Origin: JANQQC01 sp965262255 | GTDB lineage: Bacteria; Pseudomonadota; Alphaproteobacteria; Caulobacterales; Hyphomonadaceae | Direction: 5' to 3' | DNA: 64,000 nt | NCBI GenBank assembly: GCA_965262255.1 | Contig: OZ253505.1 | Span: 558,001 to 622,000 of the forward strand | Shown here: positions 45,624 to 53,883 of the stretch, piece by piece | Layout of the letters: every line of letters begins with the position of its first letter | How positions within the stretch are numbered: position 1 is the stretch's first letter | Position numbers and translations under genes: made by a program | The notes under the pieces: model-generated | Seen by the model: only the letters and a program-made list of their open reading frames with translations | The model's database searches: none | Told to the model about the DNA's origin: nothing

Positions 45624-46876
45624 TTCATCATCGCCTTTATTTTTTTTGCATCTATTCGACCGTCTGCTAATCTGTTTAAAATCAATGCCGACAAGCATGC
45701 CCGTTCTGCGAAACTGTCAACCTCAACAAACTCTTCATTTGAATGGATTCTTCCGCCGCGAACACCGAGAGTGTCCACATTCGGTACGCCAGCCGCAAAT
45801 ATGTTGTTTCCTTCGCATACTCCGCCAGTATCTGTAAAAGTAATATCTAAACCTAATACTTTTCCTGTACCTTTAATAGCACTGAACAATGCCGCTTGGG
45901 CTTCATTCCGAGGTTTTGGAGGACGATAAAATCCACCATGGATCTTTGCCGTTACTCCTGAGGTTTTTGTGACGGTTCCTATGATTACCTCTACTTGTTC
46001 TGTAATCCATTTGGCTGTTTTTTGATCGGGTGCGCGAGATCCAAATCGTATCACTGCAATATCAGGGACAATATTAACTGCGCTACCACCATCTATCGAA
46101 CCGACATTAACCGTGACACCTTCCTTCTTTCCATTCAAATTCTCTAGTGCGACTACGATCTTTGCGGCATCATTTATCGCACTTTTGCCTTCTAGCTTCG
46201 CTCGCCCCGCATGAGCCGCTTTACCTCGGAGCGAGATATCAAACACTGCAGAGCCTTTCCGTGCCCCTGCCAGTCCTCCTGTTTCCATGCAGGGTTCATA
46301 AGTCAATCCAACCATCGCACCTGATCGAGCAGCCTCTACAAGTGCTTCGCCACTAGCAAAATTTCCTATTTCTTCATCCGGAGTGATTACAATTTTGTAC
46401 CCCAGTTTCTCCTTTAAGGAACTCATTTCAAACGTCTTTAGTGCCTCCAACATGACCACTAACCCACCTTTCATATCTGCTAACCCTGGCCCATTTAGTC
46501 GCCCACCCCCTAAATCCGTTATTTGGTCAAACGTTCCCGGAGAAAACACCGTATCGTAATGTCCAGTTAACACTATCTGAATGGGAGCGCTAGGCCGAGA
46601 CGCAACTCGCAAAATTGGGCCCGTTTCAATGTATTCTACTTCACCATTATCATTCACACGTTCAAACGGTATTGAACTATCCAATCGCACTTCCGCATCT
46701 AATTCTGAAAACGCATTCGCAATAGTTGACGAAAACGAACTCAGCCCATCAATATTCCAACTTCCAGTGTTAACCTTAGCCCAGTCCGTAGCTCGATTAA
46801 CCATACTCGCATTGATCGCCGTCAGACGATCAATTGCAGTCTCATCGTAACTTGTTCGATGTGTGAGGGAACTCAT
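45620..46876 (-). CDS. M20-family metallohydrolase in the arginine catabolism operon
   Basis: A 418-residue zinc peptidase/deacylase of the M20 (carboxypeptidase G2-like) family. Metal and catalytic motifs are LTGHYDTVF (His and Asp), GPGLADMKGG (bridging Asp), TPDEEIGNFAS (catalytic Glu and metal Glu) and a late RIHSNEEFV (metal His). It heads the operon M20-astA-astD with a 4-bp overlap to astA. The usual last enzyme AstE (an M14-type succinylglutamate desuccinylase) is not in the window, so this hydrolase may take that role. That is an inference from position. Confidence 0.82.
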   Translation of the reverse strand: MSSLTHRTSYDETAIDRLTAINASMVNRATDWAKVNTGSWNIDGLSSFSSTIANAFSELDAEVRLDSSIPFERVNDNGEVEYIETGPILRVASRPSAPIQIVLTGHYDTVFSPGTFDQITDLGGGRLNGPGLADMKGGLVVMLEALKTFEMSSLKEKLGYKIVITPDEEIGNFASGEALVEAARSGAMVGLTYEPCMETGGLAGARKGSAVFDISLRGKAAHAGRAKLEGKSAINDAAKIVVALENLNGKKEGVTVNVGSIDGGSAVNIVPDIAVIRFGSRAPDQKTAKWITEQVEVIIGTVTKTSGVTAKIHGGFYRPPKPRNEAQAALFSAIKGTGKVLGLDITFTDTGGVCEGNNIFAAGVPNVDTLGVRGGRIHSNEEFVEVDSFAERACLSALILNRLADGRIDAKKIKAMMK

Positions 46877-47026
46877 AAATTGATTTCGAACTTTTAGTGC
46901 TGCTCTCGTGGAATTCCACGCAACAATGGTGTGCTATTTCGGTTTCGTAACATTAATATCAAAAATGTATAGTACAAAAACTCAGTCTCAATGTGACTCA
47001 TTCTCCCCCATGCAAAAAGGACTTTT

Positions 47027-47806
47027 ATGACACTCCGATTATGTCTGCTTACAATATTCTTATTTCCCTTATGTTCAATATCACAATTATGCAAAGCAGA
47101 CGAAACGCCCAACGGCTGGTCTGGTGAGGGATCACTAAACGCTAACATTAATACGGGTTCGTCAAATACAACAAATGTCGGACTCGGACTAAAATTAAAC
47201 CGAGAGATAGATGAATGGACTGTAAAACTAGAAGCAAACGCCGATTACGGCGACACTAAACAAGGAAAAAACAAAAATCAGAACGATTTCTTAGCACGTT
47301 TGGATTACGACATCGGCGAAAAGTGGATCGGATTTGTTCAGGGAGATTATCGCTTCAACGAAATCTCCAATTACGATTACAGAAGCACCATAGGAGCTGG
47401 ATTCGGATACAGAATTTACAACAAAGAGCAGATTGAGTGGACAGTTCGCGCCAGTTTAGGCGTGAGGATCGAAGAATTTAAGGTTCCGAAAACCATAGGT
47501 GAGATGGGAACAATAATTACCGGAAACTCGAGCGAATCCCCAGATAAGAAAGATTCAAACCTCGATATCGAATCTGATTTCGCCTACCAGTTCAACGATG
47601 ATGTCGCGTTCGGCTACCAGCTGGACGTTGCTATGTCCGAAGATAAAACAGAGACGAAAATTGATACACACCTAAGCGCCGCCATTAGCGGTGCATTATC
47701 TGCGCGATTCGAGTACCAACTCATTCACGACGACAGTCCAGCAACAGGCGGGGTAGCAACGGAAACAGTGACACGCTTTTCACTCGTATATAAGTTCGGA
47801 GACTGA
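47027..47806 (+). CDS. DUF481-family outer-membrane beta-barrel protein
   Basis: A 259-residue protein with a signal peptide (1-24, cleavage near LCKA/DET) and alternating-residue beta strands throughout, ending in the aromatic-rich TRFSLVYKFGD expected of an outer-membrane barrel. The repeats of GxGLKLNRE, GAGFGYRIYN and LGVRIEEF type match DUF481 (YdiY-like) proteins. The function is not known. It is convergent with the trans-sulfuration gene, only 1 bp apart. Confidence 0.78.
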   Translation: MTLRLCLLTIFLFPLCSISQLCKADETPNGWSGEGSLNANINTGSSNTTNVGLGLKLNREIDEWTVKLEANADYGDTKQGKNKNQNDFLARLDYDIGEKWIGFVQGDYRFNEISNYDYRSTIGAGFGYRIYNKEQIEWTVRASLGVRIEEFKVPKTIGEMGTIITGNSSESPDKKDSNLDIESDFAYQFNDDVAFGYQLDVAMSEDKTETKIDTHLSAAISGALSARFEYQLIHDDSPATGGVATETVTRFSLVYKFGD

Positions 47807-47807
47807 G

Positions 47808-49094
47808 CTATATTTTATCCAATGCTTGGCCTAAATCAGCCAGCAAATCTTTGATGTTTTCAATACCAACCGAGAATCGAACGAGTCCTTCGGTAATGCC
47901 CATTCTTAAACGAACATCTTCTGCAACGCCCGAGTGTGTAGTCGAACTTGGATGGCACATCAAACTTTCCGTACCACCTAGACTCACAGCTAGTTTGATA
48001 ATTTGAAGGTTATCTAACAACTTAAACGCAGCCGATTTACCGCCAATCATATCGAACGAAAACGTAGAACCTGCCGCTGAGAACTGCTCTTCAAATATGT
48101 CTTTCTGAGGATCATCGTCCTTTAGGAATCTCGGATAGAAAACTTTCGCAACAAAATCATCGCATTCGCGCAAAAATTCAGCGCATATCCAAGCATTCTC
48201 AAATGCTTTGTCCATTCGAAGTTTAACCGTTTCTAACGACCTCGTGATCAGCCAACAAGAGTGAGGATCTAAAGTAGAACCCATAAAATTCCGAGTCTTG
48301 CGAATTTGGTCAATTACTTCCTTATTTGCTCCGATTGCCGCGCCCGCTATCAGATCAGAATGCCCGCCTATATACTTCGTTAAAGAATATAGGACGACAT
48401 CGGTTCCAAACCGTATGGGTTGATGACCTATTGGACCGGTCATAGTGTTGTCACACATGAGTACGGGACGTGTACCTGACAGCTCAAAACATTTGTCACG
48501 AACTCGCGACGCTGCCGCAATATCAACCAGCGCGTTAGTCGGATTGGCAGGCGATTCGGTATAGATTACGGAAAGTGATCCCGCCTCCATAGCTTTCTCT
48601 GCAACAACCATAAATTCATCTTCCGATGCCGTTGCATCGACCTCGAAAGCTTTAACACCAATACTTGGCATATAATTTCGGATAAAAACCTCAGCGGCCC
48701 CGTAAAGAGGAGTTGTATGCAAAATAGTCGAACCTGGTTTTGCACATGCAAGTAACGAGGTGGTAATCGCTGCCATACCAGAAGAAAATGCGAGCGCACT
48801 CTCTCCCTGGTCGTATAGTGTCAACCGATCCTCCAGAACTTCCATACTAGGGTTATTGAACCGGGTATAAATAAGGTCGTCACTACCTGTAGCAGGGTCG
48901 ATGTTTTCTCCGCGTAGCCTCTTAAACAAAGCCTCACCATCAGCAGCAGACTTGAACGCAAAAGTCGAGGTCATAAAAATGGGTGGCTTGACCGCGCCTT
49001 CAGACATGTACGGCGAAAATCCGTAGCTAAGCGCCAAAGTATCGGAGCTCAACTCATGGTCATCAATGGAACGCTTACGATAGGATTTCGACAC
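47808..49094 (-). CDS. Cystathionine gamma-synthase-family PLP enzyme
   Basis: A 428-residue member of the Cys/Met metabolism PLP family. PLP-binding features are SSGMAAITTSLLA, DNTMTGP and SLTKYIGGHSD with the Schiff-base Lys. The late motif LAVSLGGTESLMCHPSSTTH is typical. The family includes cystathionine synthase, cystathionine lyase and methionine gamma-lyase. Sequence reading alone does not separate them. The N-terminal 30 residues are longer than in E. coli MetB. It is downstream of the OmpA-like gene after two RNA hairpins. Confidence 0.85.
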   Translation of the reverse strand: MSKSYRKRSIDDHELSSDTLALSYGFSPYMSEGAVKPPIFMTSTFAFKSAADGEALFKRLRGENIDPATGSDDLIYTRFNNPSMEVLEDRLTLYDQGESALAFSSGMAAITTSLLACAKPGSTILHTTPLYGAAEVFIRNYMPSIGVKAFEVDATASEDEFMVVAEKAMEAGSLSVIYTESPANPTNALVDIAAASRVRDKCFELSGTRPVLMCDNTMTGPIGHQPIRFGTDVVLYSLTKYIGGHSDLIAGAAIGANKEVIDQIRKTRNFMGSTLDPHSCWLITRSLETVKLRMDKAFENAWICAEFLRECDDFVAKVFYPRFLKDDDPQKDIFEEQFSAAGSTFSFDMIGGKSAAFKLLDNLQIIKLAVSLGGTESLMCHPSSTTHSGVAEDVRLRMGITEGLVRFSVGIENIKDLLADLGQALDKI

Positions 49095-49140
49095 GATAGC
49101 CCTTGTTTTGGATTACACAAAACTGTTGTTTCGCGGTGTA

Positions 49141-49201
49141 CGGCGATCATTTCAATCGCCGACAAAAACCACGAGCTGTAATGCTTGCCAAACAAGCATT
49201 A
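49141..49201. terminator. Two adjacent stem-loops between the OmpA-like gene and the PLP enzyme gene
   Basis: On the minus strand, about 20 nt after the OmpA-like stop, TAATGCTTG pairs with CAAGCATTA (9 bp, 5-nt loop). A second stem, CGGCGAT/ATCGCCG with a 7-nt loop, follows. No T-run comes after either stem, so factor-dependent termination or mRNA protection fits better than classical intrinsic termination. Confidence 0.45.
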
Positions 49202-49223
49202 TTAGGTTTCGGTTATCCCGGAC

Positions 49224-50540
49224 TTAACGAACCAAAATAGTAACTTCGGAACGTCTGTTTAGAGGCTCTCGAACACCATCCGGAGTATTCTTAGCCAATG
49301 CCGTCTCTCCTTTACTCTGGACAGAGATAATGTCGTCAGGAATTCCGCGAGCGACAAGAGCGGTTCGAACAGCATCCGCCCTGAGAGCAGATAGACGAAC
49401 GTTGAAAGTCTCTTTACCCGATGTATCGGAGTGTCCGACAATCGTTACAGAACCCGCCGAACAATCGTCTCGCGACATAACATTACTGACCATCATATCA
49501 ATTACGTTATGTGCCTCGCGAGTCAATCCAAACTCATTCCAACCAAAGTAGACGACAAACTCTTGGTTAAGCGTATAACAAGGAGATACCGTTGGCTCCA
49601 CCGGTTTCCTTGGTTCCGGTCTTTTTGCCGGTTGTTTGGGGGGCTCGACAGGCTTGGTAGGCTTTTTCGGAGGCTCCACTTTCTGAGGCTCCACTTTCTG
49701 AGGCCTAGGCGGCAATGGCGGAGGTGGTGGAGGACGTGATGGTGCCGCTGGGCGTCTTGGAGGAGGCGGACTTATTGATCCTTCATCCGGGCTAAATCGC
49801 CACCTGATTCCCATCGTCGCAACATCTTCTGAGTAATCAACGCTATATAATTTTGATGCATCGATTCGAGCCTCATATTCCAACTCGGGTAACGCATAAT
49901 GGCGAAAACCAAATTCAAAATTAACGCGATCCGAAATCTTATAAGCTAACCCCAACGCAACTTGCCACCCAAATCCTTGATGCGAGTCAGTGAAACCGTT
50001 GTACGGAGTTTTTAAACTCGTTCTAGTCATCGGATTAGGCCCCGTCGATAAACTAGATGCCTGCATCTCCATTGAGCCGTAACCAACCCCAATCCCAATA
50101 AATGGTTGCACCTCGCCCCCGACATTAAAGTCATAGGCAAGGTTAATCATTACATGAGAGCCGTTTAGCTTACCTGTGGGTTCCTCATGATACGTTGTAC
50201 TAGCCGTATCTGCAGGTTTACTCCCATTTGGACTTACAAAACTCTCAGAAACTTCTAGGTCGCTCTTTAAATCTGTGTACGAGAGTTCAAGTCTTACGCT
50301 AGAACCAAACTTATAACCTAATCCAATACCGAAATTACTAACACCATCCGTATCCGAGTCACCGTCCAACGCATAAACTAAGTCGTTTGGTGCGTCGTGA
50401 TCTATTTTACCAGCCAGGCCATACCCGGCATCCGCCCGCATGTACCAACCTTCTTTAGCATCTGCTTCTTTAGCATGCGCAGTAAATCCGTAACTGAGCA
50501 ACGCAGCTACAGCGGTTGCGCTCATTAAAGACTTCTTCAT
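49224..50540 (-). CDS. OmpA-family outer-membrane protein with proline-rich linker
   Basis: Start chosen at MKKSLMSATA, with AAGGGA upstream and a good signal peptide (cleavage near TAHA/KEAD). The earlier start adds 23 unlikely residues. Residues 30-230 are an eight-strand beta-barrel (GWYMRADAGYGLAG, SVRLELSYTD, MGIRWRF). Residues about 235-310 are a Pro/Lys-rich linker with repeated QKVEP and PKKP units. The C-terminal 110 residues are the peptidoglycan-binding OmpA domain (VGHSDTSGKE, LSALRADAV). It tethers the outer membrane to the cell wall. Confidence 0.9.
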   Translation of the reverse strand: MKKSLMSATAVAALLSYGFTAHAKEADAKEGWYMRADAGYGLAGKIDHDAPNDLVYALDGDSDTDGVSNFGIGLGYKFGSSVRLELSYTDLKSDLEVSESFVSPNGSKPADTASTTYHEEPTGKLNGSHVMINLAYDFNVGGEVQPFIGIGVGYGSMEMQASSLSTGPNPMTRTSLKTPYNGFTDSHQGFGWQVALGLAYKISDRVNFEFGFRHYALPELEYEARIDASKLYSVDYSEDVATMGIRWRFSPDEGSISPPPPRRPAAPSRPPPPPPLPPRPQKVEPQKVEPPKKPTKPVEPPKQPAKRPEPRKPVEPTVSPCYTLNQEFVVYFGWNEFGLTREAHNVIDMMVSNVMSRDDCSAGSVTIVGHSDTSGKETFNVRLSALRADAVRTALVARGIPDDIISVQSKGETALAKNTPDGVREPLNRRSEVTILVR

Positions 50541-50888
50541 TCTGCTTTCCCTTGCGTAGCCTATAACGGCAACAGATTCACGGCGATAAACTTGATTCAG
50601 AATCGTCAACGACGGCGGAACCTACACCCACTCATTAGGCTGTAAGTGGTTACGCCTAAACAATAATATTAACCAATCATACTCCAATACGCAAAAATAG
50701 CACAAATTTCAAGAGTTGATTGGAATAATTTGCCAAATTCCGCGACAATCGCAAGGAATACCACTCAAGCAAATTGTCATCATGATTCGGTTTAATCTAG
50801 TTATTGAACAGTCGATTTCTTGCCTTCTCGAAGTTCCCTTTACTTATATACCACACAAGCGCAGTTGGCAATACTTTTTGCTCAATTG
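50541..50888. other. Upstream region of the OmpA-like gene with a hairpin
   Basis: A 348-bp stretch without a gene. TTAGGC (50635-50640) and GCCTAA (50654-50659) flank a GTAA/TTAC inner pair, giving a nearly perfect hairpin about 100 nt upstream of the OmpA-like start. It could lie in a long 5' leader. Such leaders are common regulatory sites for abundant porins, but no known RNA family is recognised. Confidence 0.35.
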
Positions 50889-51653
50889 TTAGGTCGTCAA
50901 TGTAGCGTCAGCTCGATAGACTTCCCAAACCTCACACACCCGTTTATTTGTGGCGGAGTCCAGTTCTCCACTCACGTTGTTTGGCAAAAATCGTCGCTGA
51001 AATGCTGTCAACACTTGCCGAGTTTCTAAATTCGGTTCTCCGCTAACATCTATAGCGTAGCCAATATCGGCGAGATTTGTTTGAGTTTCACGAATAACAG
51101 ATTCGGTTTGAATACCCTCTAAGTCTATAACCACATCTACGTTTGGCTTGTTTATCTTCGGCCAGAGACCTATCCCTCTCGGCGCCAACTCCTCCCACGG
51201 AAAATGTTCTCCAGGATCGTCTTTGCGATCTGGTGCTATGTCTGAGTGCCCAACAATTCGAGAGTGTGGGATTTTGAATCGTGAAAGTACCGATTGACTC
51301 AAATTGATTACTGCTTCAATTTGCGAACGGCGATAAGGAGGTAAGGTTCCGTCAGCTAAAGGAATGTTCCATCCTCCGTTTGCTATTTCAATCCCGATTG
51401 AACGAGAATTCAAATCAGCATCCCCTTGCCATTTTGAAACGCCCGTATGCCAGGCTCGTTTGTTCTCTTGAACTAACTGAAATACTTCGCCATCTTCATC
51501 AATCAAATAATGCGAAGACACTTTAGAATCCGGGTGTTGCATACGCTCTAGGGCCGCTTTAGCGGTTTTCATTCCAGTGTAATGTAACACCAACATATCG
51601 ACCGGATGGGAGCGATTATTGAAGTTTGTACTAGGAGCAGACTTAATCTTCAC
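50889..51653 (-). CDS. N-acetylmuramoyl-L-alanine amidase (Amidase_2) with peptidoglycan-binding domain
   Basis: Cleaves the lactyl-amide bond between muramic acid and stem peptides. The zinc ligands are visible in MLVLHYTGM (His), RIVGHSDIAPDRKDDPG (His and Asp) and RAWHTGVS. The SIGIEIAN strand is typical of AmiD-like enzymes. Residues about 185-250 form a PG_binding_1-like three-helix domain. It lacks an evident signal peptide, so it may be a cytoplasmic recycling enzyme. The GTG start overlaps the stop of the transporter gene (GTGA). Confidence 0.88.
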   Translation of the reverse strand: MKIKSAPSTNFNNRSHPVDMLVLHYTGMKTAKAALERMQHPDSKVSSHYLIDEDGEVFQLVQENKRAWHTGVSKWQGDADLNSRSIGIEIANGGWNIPLADGTLPPYRRSQIEAVINLSQSVLSRFKIPHSRIVGHSDIAPDRKDDPGEHFPWEELAPRGIGLWPKINKPNVDVVIDLEGIQTESVIRETQTNLADIGYAIDVSGEPNLETRQVLTAFQRRFLPNNVSGELDSATNKRVCEVWEVYRADATLTT

Positions 51654-52552
51654 AGGCTTGTTCCCGTCACCTTTTTAGTAATCGAAGCTTCTGGTAACTT
51701 TCGGTTTGGTCGAAGCGTAATTACAAGCACTCCGCCTAGTGATATTGCCGCGCCGACAATTAAGTTTGGACTGACTGCTTCTTGTAACATTACGATACCA
51801 AAAACCATACCCCAAACGGGTGTCATCAAAGTAAGGGGGGAAAGCAAGGAGATTTCGTACTTTTTGATCAATGCGTAGAACCCCCCATGTCCGAGAATCG
51901 ACACAACAACGATAGAGAACATTAACACTCCCCAAAGTCGCCAATCACTGTTTTGTACTATATCCTCCTGTCCACTTTCAAACACATAAGACAGTACAAA
52001 AAGTGGCGCAAATGAAAACAAACCGACCCAAGCTTGCATTTGTAAGGGGTGAATGGGATCCATTCGCTTCATCAATATCCCTGTTGCTGACGCTATAAAC
52101 GTTGCCACAACCACATAGAGTAACCCTAACTCGAGAGTAAAGTTGTTAGGGTCAACAGAAATTATAATCGCTCCGGCAAAAGCAAAAAATATTCCCGTAC
52201 CTCTTTTCCAACCAACGGTCTCTTTCAGAAAAACCATACTCATTATCGTCGCGAACGGCACACCCAATTGCCCTACCACGGCTACCGAACTTGCGTCGGC
52301 ACTTGCTAGCCCCATATAAAGTAGAGCGAAATGAATTGCTCCGATTCCCATTGATATTAGGAATAGTGTCGGCAAGTTTGAAGGTAAAGGTCTGAGAAAA
52401 GAACTGAGGAGAATTACAATACCCAAGAATCTAACTGCGGCAAAAAACAGTGGTTGCAAACCGCCTTCGGAAATCACCCATCGTGAGAAAACCAAGTTTA
52501 GGCCCCAAATCATGCAGATCAAGGATAAGAAGATAAAATCGTTAATTTTCAT
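51650..52552 (-). CDS. EamA/DMT-family transporter
   Basis: A 300-residue integral membrane protein with ten hydrophobic spans in two EamA repeats. Typical segments are FLSLICMIWGLNLVFSRWV, ALLYMGLASADASSVAV, PFATIMSMVFLKETVGWKRG and a second GLLYVVVATFIASATGILMK. Members export amino acids or other small metabolites. The substrate is unknown. It overlaps recR (ATGA) and the amidase gene, forming a tightly coupled run. Confidence 0.85.
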   Translation of the reverse strand: MKINDFIFLSLICMIWGLNLVFSRWVISEGGLQPLFFAAVRFLGIVILLSSFLRPLPSNLPTLFLISMGIGAIHFALLYMGLASADASSVAVVGQLGVPFATIMSMVFLKETVGWKRGTGIFFAFAGAIIISVDPNNFTLELGLLYVVVATFIASATGILMKRMDPIHPLQMQAWVGLFSFAPLFVLSYVFESGQEDIVQNSDWRLWGVLMFSIVVVSILGHGGFYALIKKYEISLLSPLTLMTPVWGMVFGIVMLQEAVSPNLIVGAAISLGGVLVITLRPNRKLPEASITKKVTGTSL

Positions 52553-53166
52553 GATGTGCCGGCTAACTTCCGTCTAGACCTCAGTGCAGACGAAAGCGTT
52601 CCATCATCTAACTGATTGAGTTCCCCTCCGACCGGTAATCCTAAGGCTAATCGAGTCATCGGTACGCCAGTCTTTTCTAATCGTTCGGCCACAAAGTAAG
52701 CGGTGGTTTGACCGTCAACCGTCGCATTTAGAGCGAAAATTATTTCCTTGAACTGCCCCGTTGATGCTCTTGATTCGAGACTCGCGATGTTCAAATCGTC
52801 CGGTCCTACACCGTCCATAGCTGACAAAACTCCACCAAGAACATGGTAATACCCTCGATACCCTCCCATTCTTTCTAGAGCCCATAGATCCGAAACATCC
52901 TGAACTACACATAACATTGTTGCATCTCTTCCCAATTCACGACAAATTGTACACGGTTGTCGCGTATCAAAGCTCCCGCACGTTTGACAAGTCTTTACTT
53001 TATCGCCAGCTTCGTTTAGTGCTTGCGCCAAAGGTAAGAGCCGTTCTTTTTTTTCTTTAAGAAGGTGCAAAGCCACCTTTTGCGCGGAACGTGGCCCTAG
53101 TCCGGGCATTTTTGCGATCAACTCAATCATCCGGAGGAGTTCCGGCCCAGCGGATCGATTTGACAT
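52549..53166 (-). CDS. recR: Recombination mediator RecR
   Basis: With RecO, loads RecA on gapped DNA. The helix-hairpin-helix (MPGLGPRSAQKVALHLL) is near residue 19. The four-cysteine zinc finger CQTCGSFDTRQPCTIC is intact. The Toprim domain has CVVQDVSDLWALE and YHVLGGVLSAMDGVGPD. The length of 205 residues is normal. It follows ybaB by about 66 bp. Confidence 0.96.
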   Translation of the reverse strand: MSNRSAGPELLRMIELIAKMPGLGPRSAQKVALHLLKEKKERLLPLAQALNEAGDKVKTCQTCGSFDTRQPCTICRELGRDATMLCVVQDVSDLWALERMGGYRGYYHVLGGVLSAMDGVGPDDLNIASLESRASTGQFKEIIFALNATVDGQTTAYFVAERLEKTGVPMTRLALGLPVGGELNQLDDGTLSSALRSRRKLAGTS

Positions 53167-53232
53167 AAGATTTATTTCATAAATTGCGACGCGAGTAACA
53201 GTCGAGTGACTAAATCAACGATCGACAACTCG

Positions 53233-53565
53233 TTAAAACGGAAGCTTTATTTCCGACATAATTTTACCGCCTAGTCCTCCGTTTAAACCCGAATAGGCCT
53301 CATCTAAGGCCTCTTTGATATTGGTTTGGGCAATTTTGTGAGCTGTCTTAATTAGGTCTTCGACAATCTCCGCATCTCCATTCATCAGAGATTGGTCGAT
53401 GGACACACTGACAATTTCATTTTTCCCATTCATGGTAATTTTAACGAGTCCTGCACCGGCCTCCCCTACCGCTTCTAATCCAGAAACTTTGTCTTGAACC
53501 TCGCTCAAGTGTGCTTGCACGTCCTCGGCTTGTCTTAAAATCTTGCCTAAATCAATATTCTGCAT
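53233..53565 (-). CDS. ybaB: YbaB/EbfC nucleoid-associated protein
   Basis: A 110-residue DNA-binding protein of the YbaB/EbfC family. It has the helical N-terminus (LGKILRQAEDVQAHLSEVQ), the beta core (VKITMNGKNEIVSVSID) and the LIKTAHKIAQTNIKEALDEA helix. A strong Shine-Dalgarno (GAGGAG) precedes the ATG. It normally sits directly between dnaX and recR. Here a 318-bp gap with a G10 tract separates it from dnaX. Confidence 0.93.
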   Translation of the reverse strand: MQNIDLGKILRQAEDVQAHLSEVQDKVSGLEAVGEAGAGLVKITMNGKNEIVSVSIDQSLMNGDAEIVEDLIKTAHKIAQTNIKEALDEAYSGLNGGLGGKIMSEIKLPF

Positions 53566-53883
53566 AACGATTGCTCCTCGTTAAAAGATCGCATTTCAGC
53601 GATATTGTTGGTGGGGGGGGGGTAAAAAACACTCGCGGATACATATAGTCAAATTCTAGCGATTATATAGTAAGTCTAGACGGCCTCTATACGGTTCCGA
53701 ACTCTCTTGAGAAAACCTCGTAGCTTCCTGCGAGTCACACACAATTATTCTTCGACAACGAACTAACACGGGATTTTATCGCCGCCCGCGCCTTCGAAAC
53801 AGGATTGGCATATTACAGACATAGGAACGAACAGACATTTTTGCAAGTGACTAGACAAATACATAATCGCCCAAATTCTCAGA
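53566..53883. other. Enlarged dnaX-ybaB gap containing a G10 tract
   Basis: A 318-bp stretch without a gene where dnaX and ybaB are usually adjacent. Ten G (53613-53622; ten C in the ybaB direction) lie 48-57 bp upstream of the ybaB start codon. I looked for a 4.5S SRP RNA here, often near dnaX, and found none of its conserved core. Length change in the tract could alter promoter spacing or the 5' leader of ybaB-recR. Confidence 0.55.
53613..53622. repeat. Intergenic G10 homopolymer upstream of ybaB-recR
   Basis: The second ten-base G tract of the window, the same length as the one in mod. It is outside any coding region and within plausible promoter or leader distance of ybaB. Confidence 0.85.

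Noticed and set aside
49095..49223. Possible SAM-type riboswitch before the trans-sulfuration enzyme gene
   Set aside because: Two simple hairpins are present but none of the conserved SAM-II or SAM-SAH core sequence; kept only as stem-loops.
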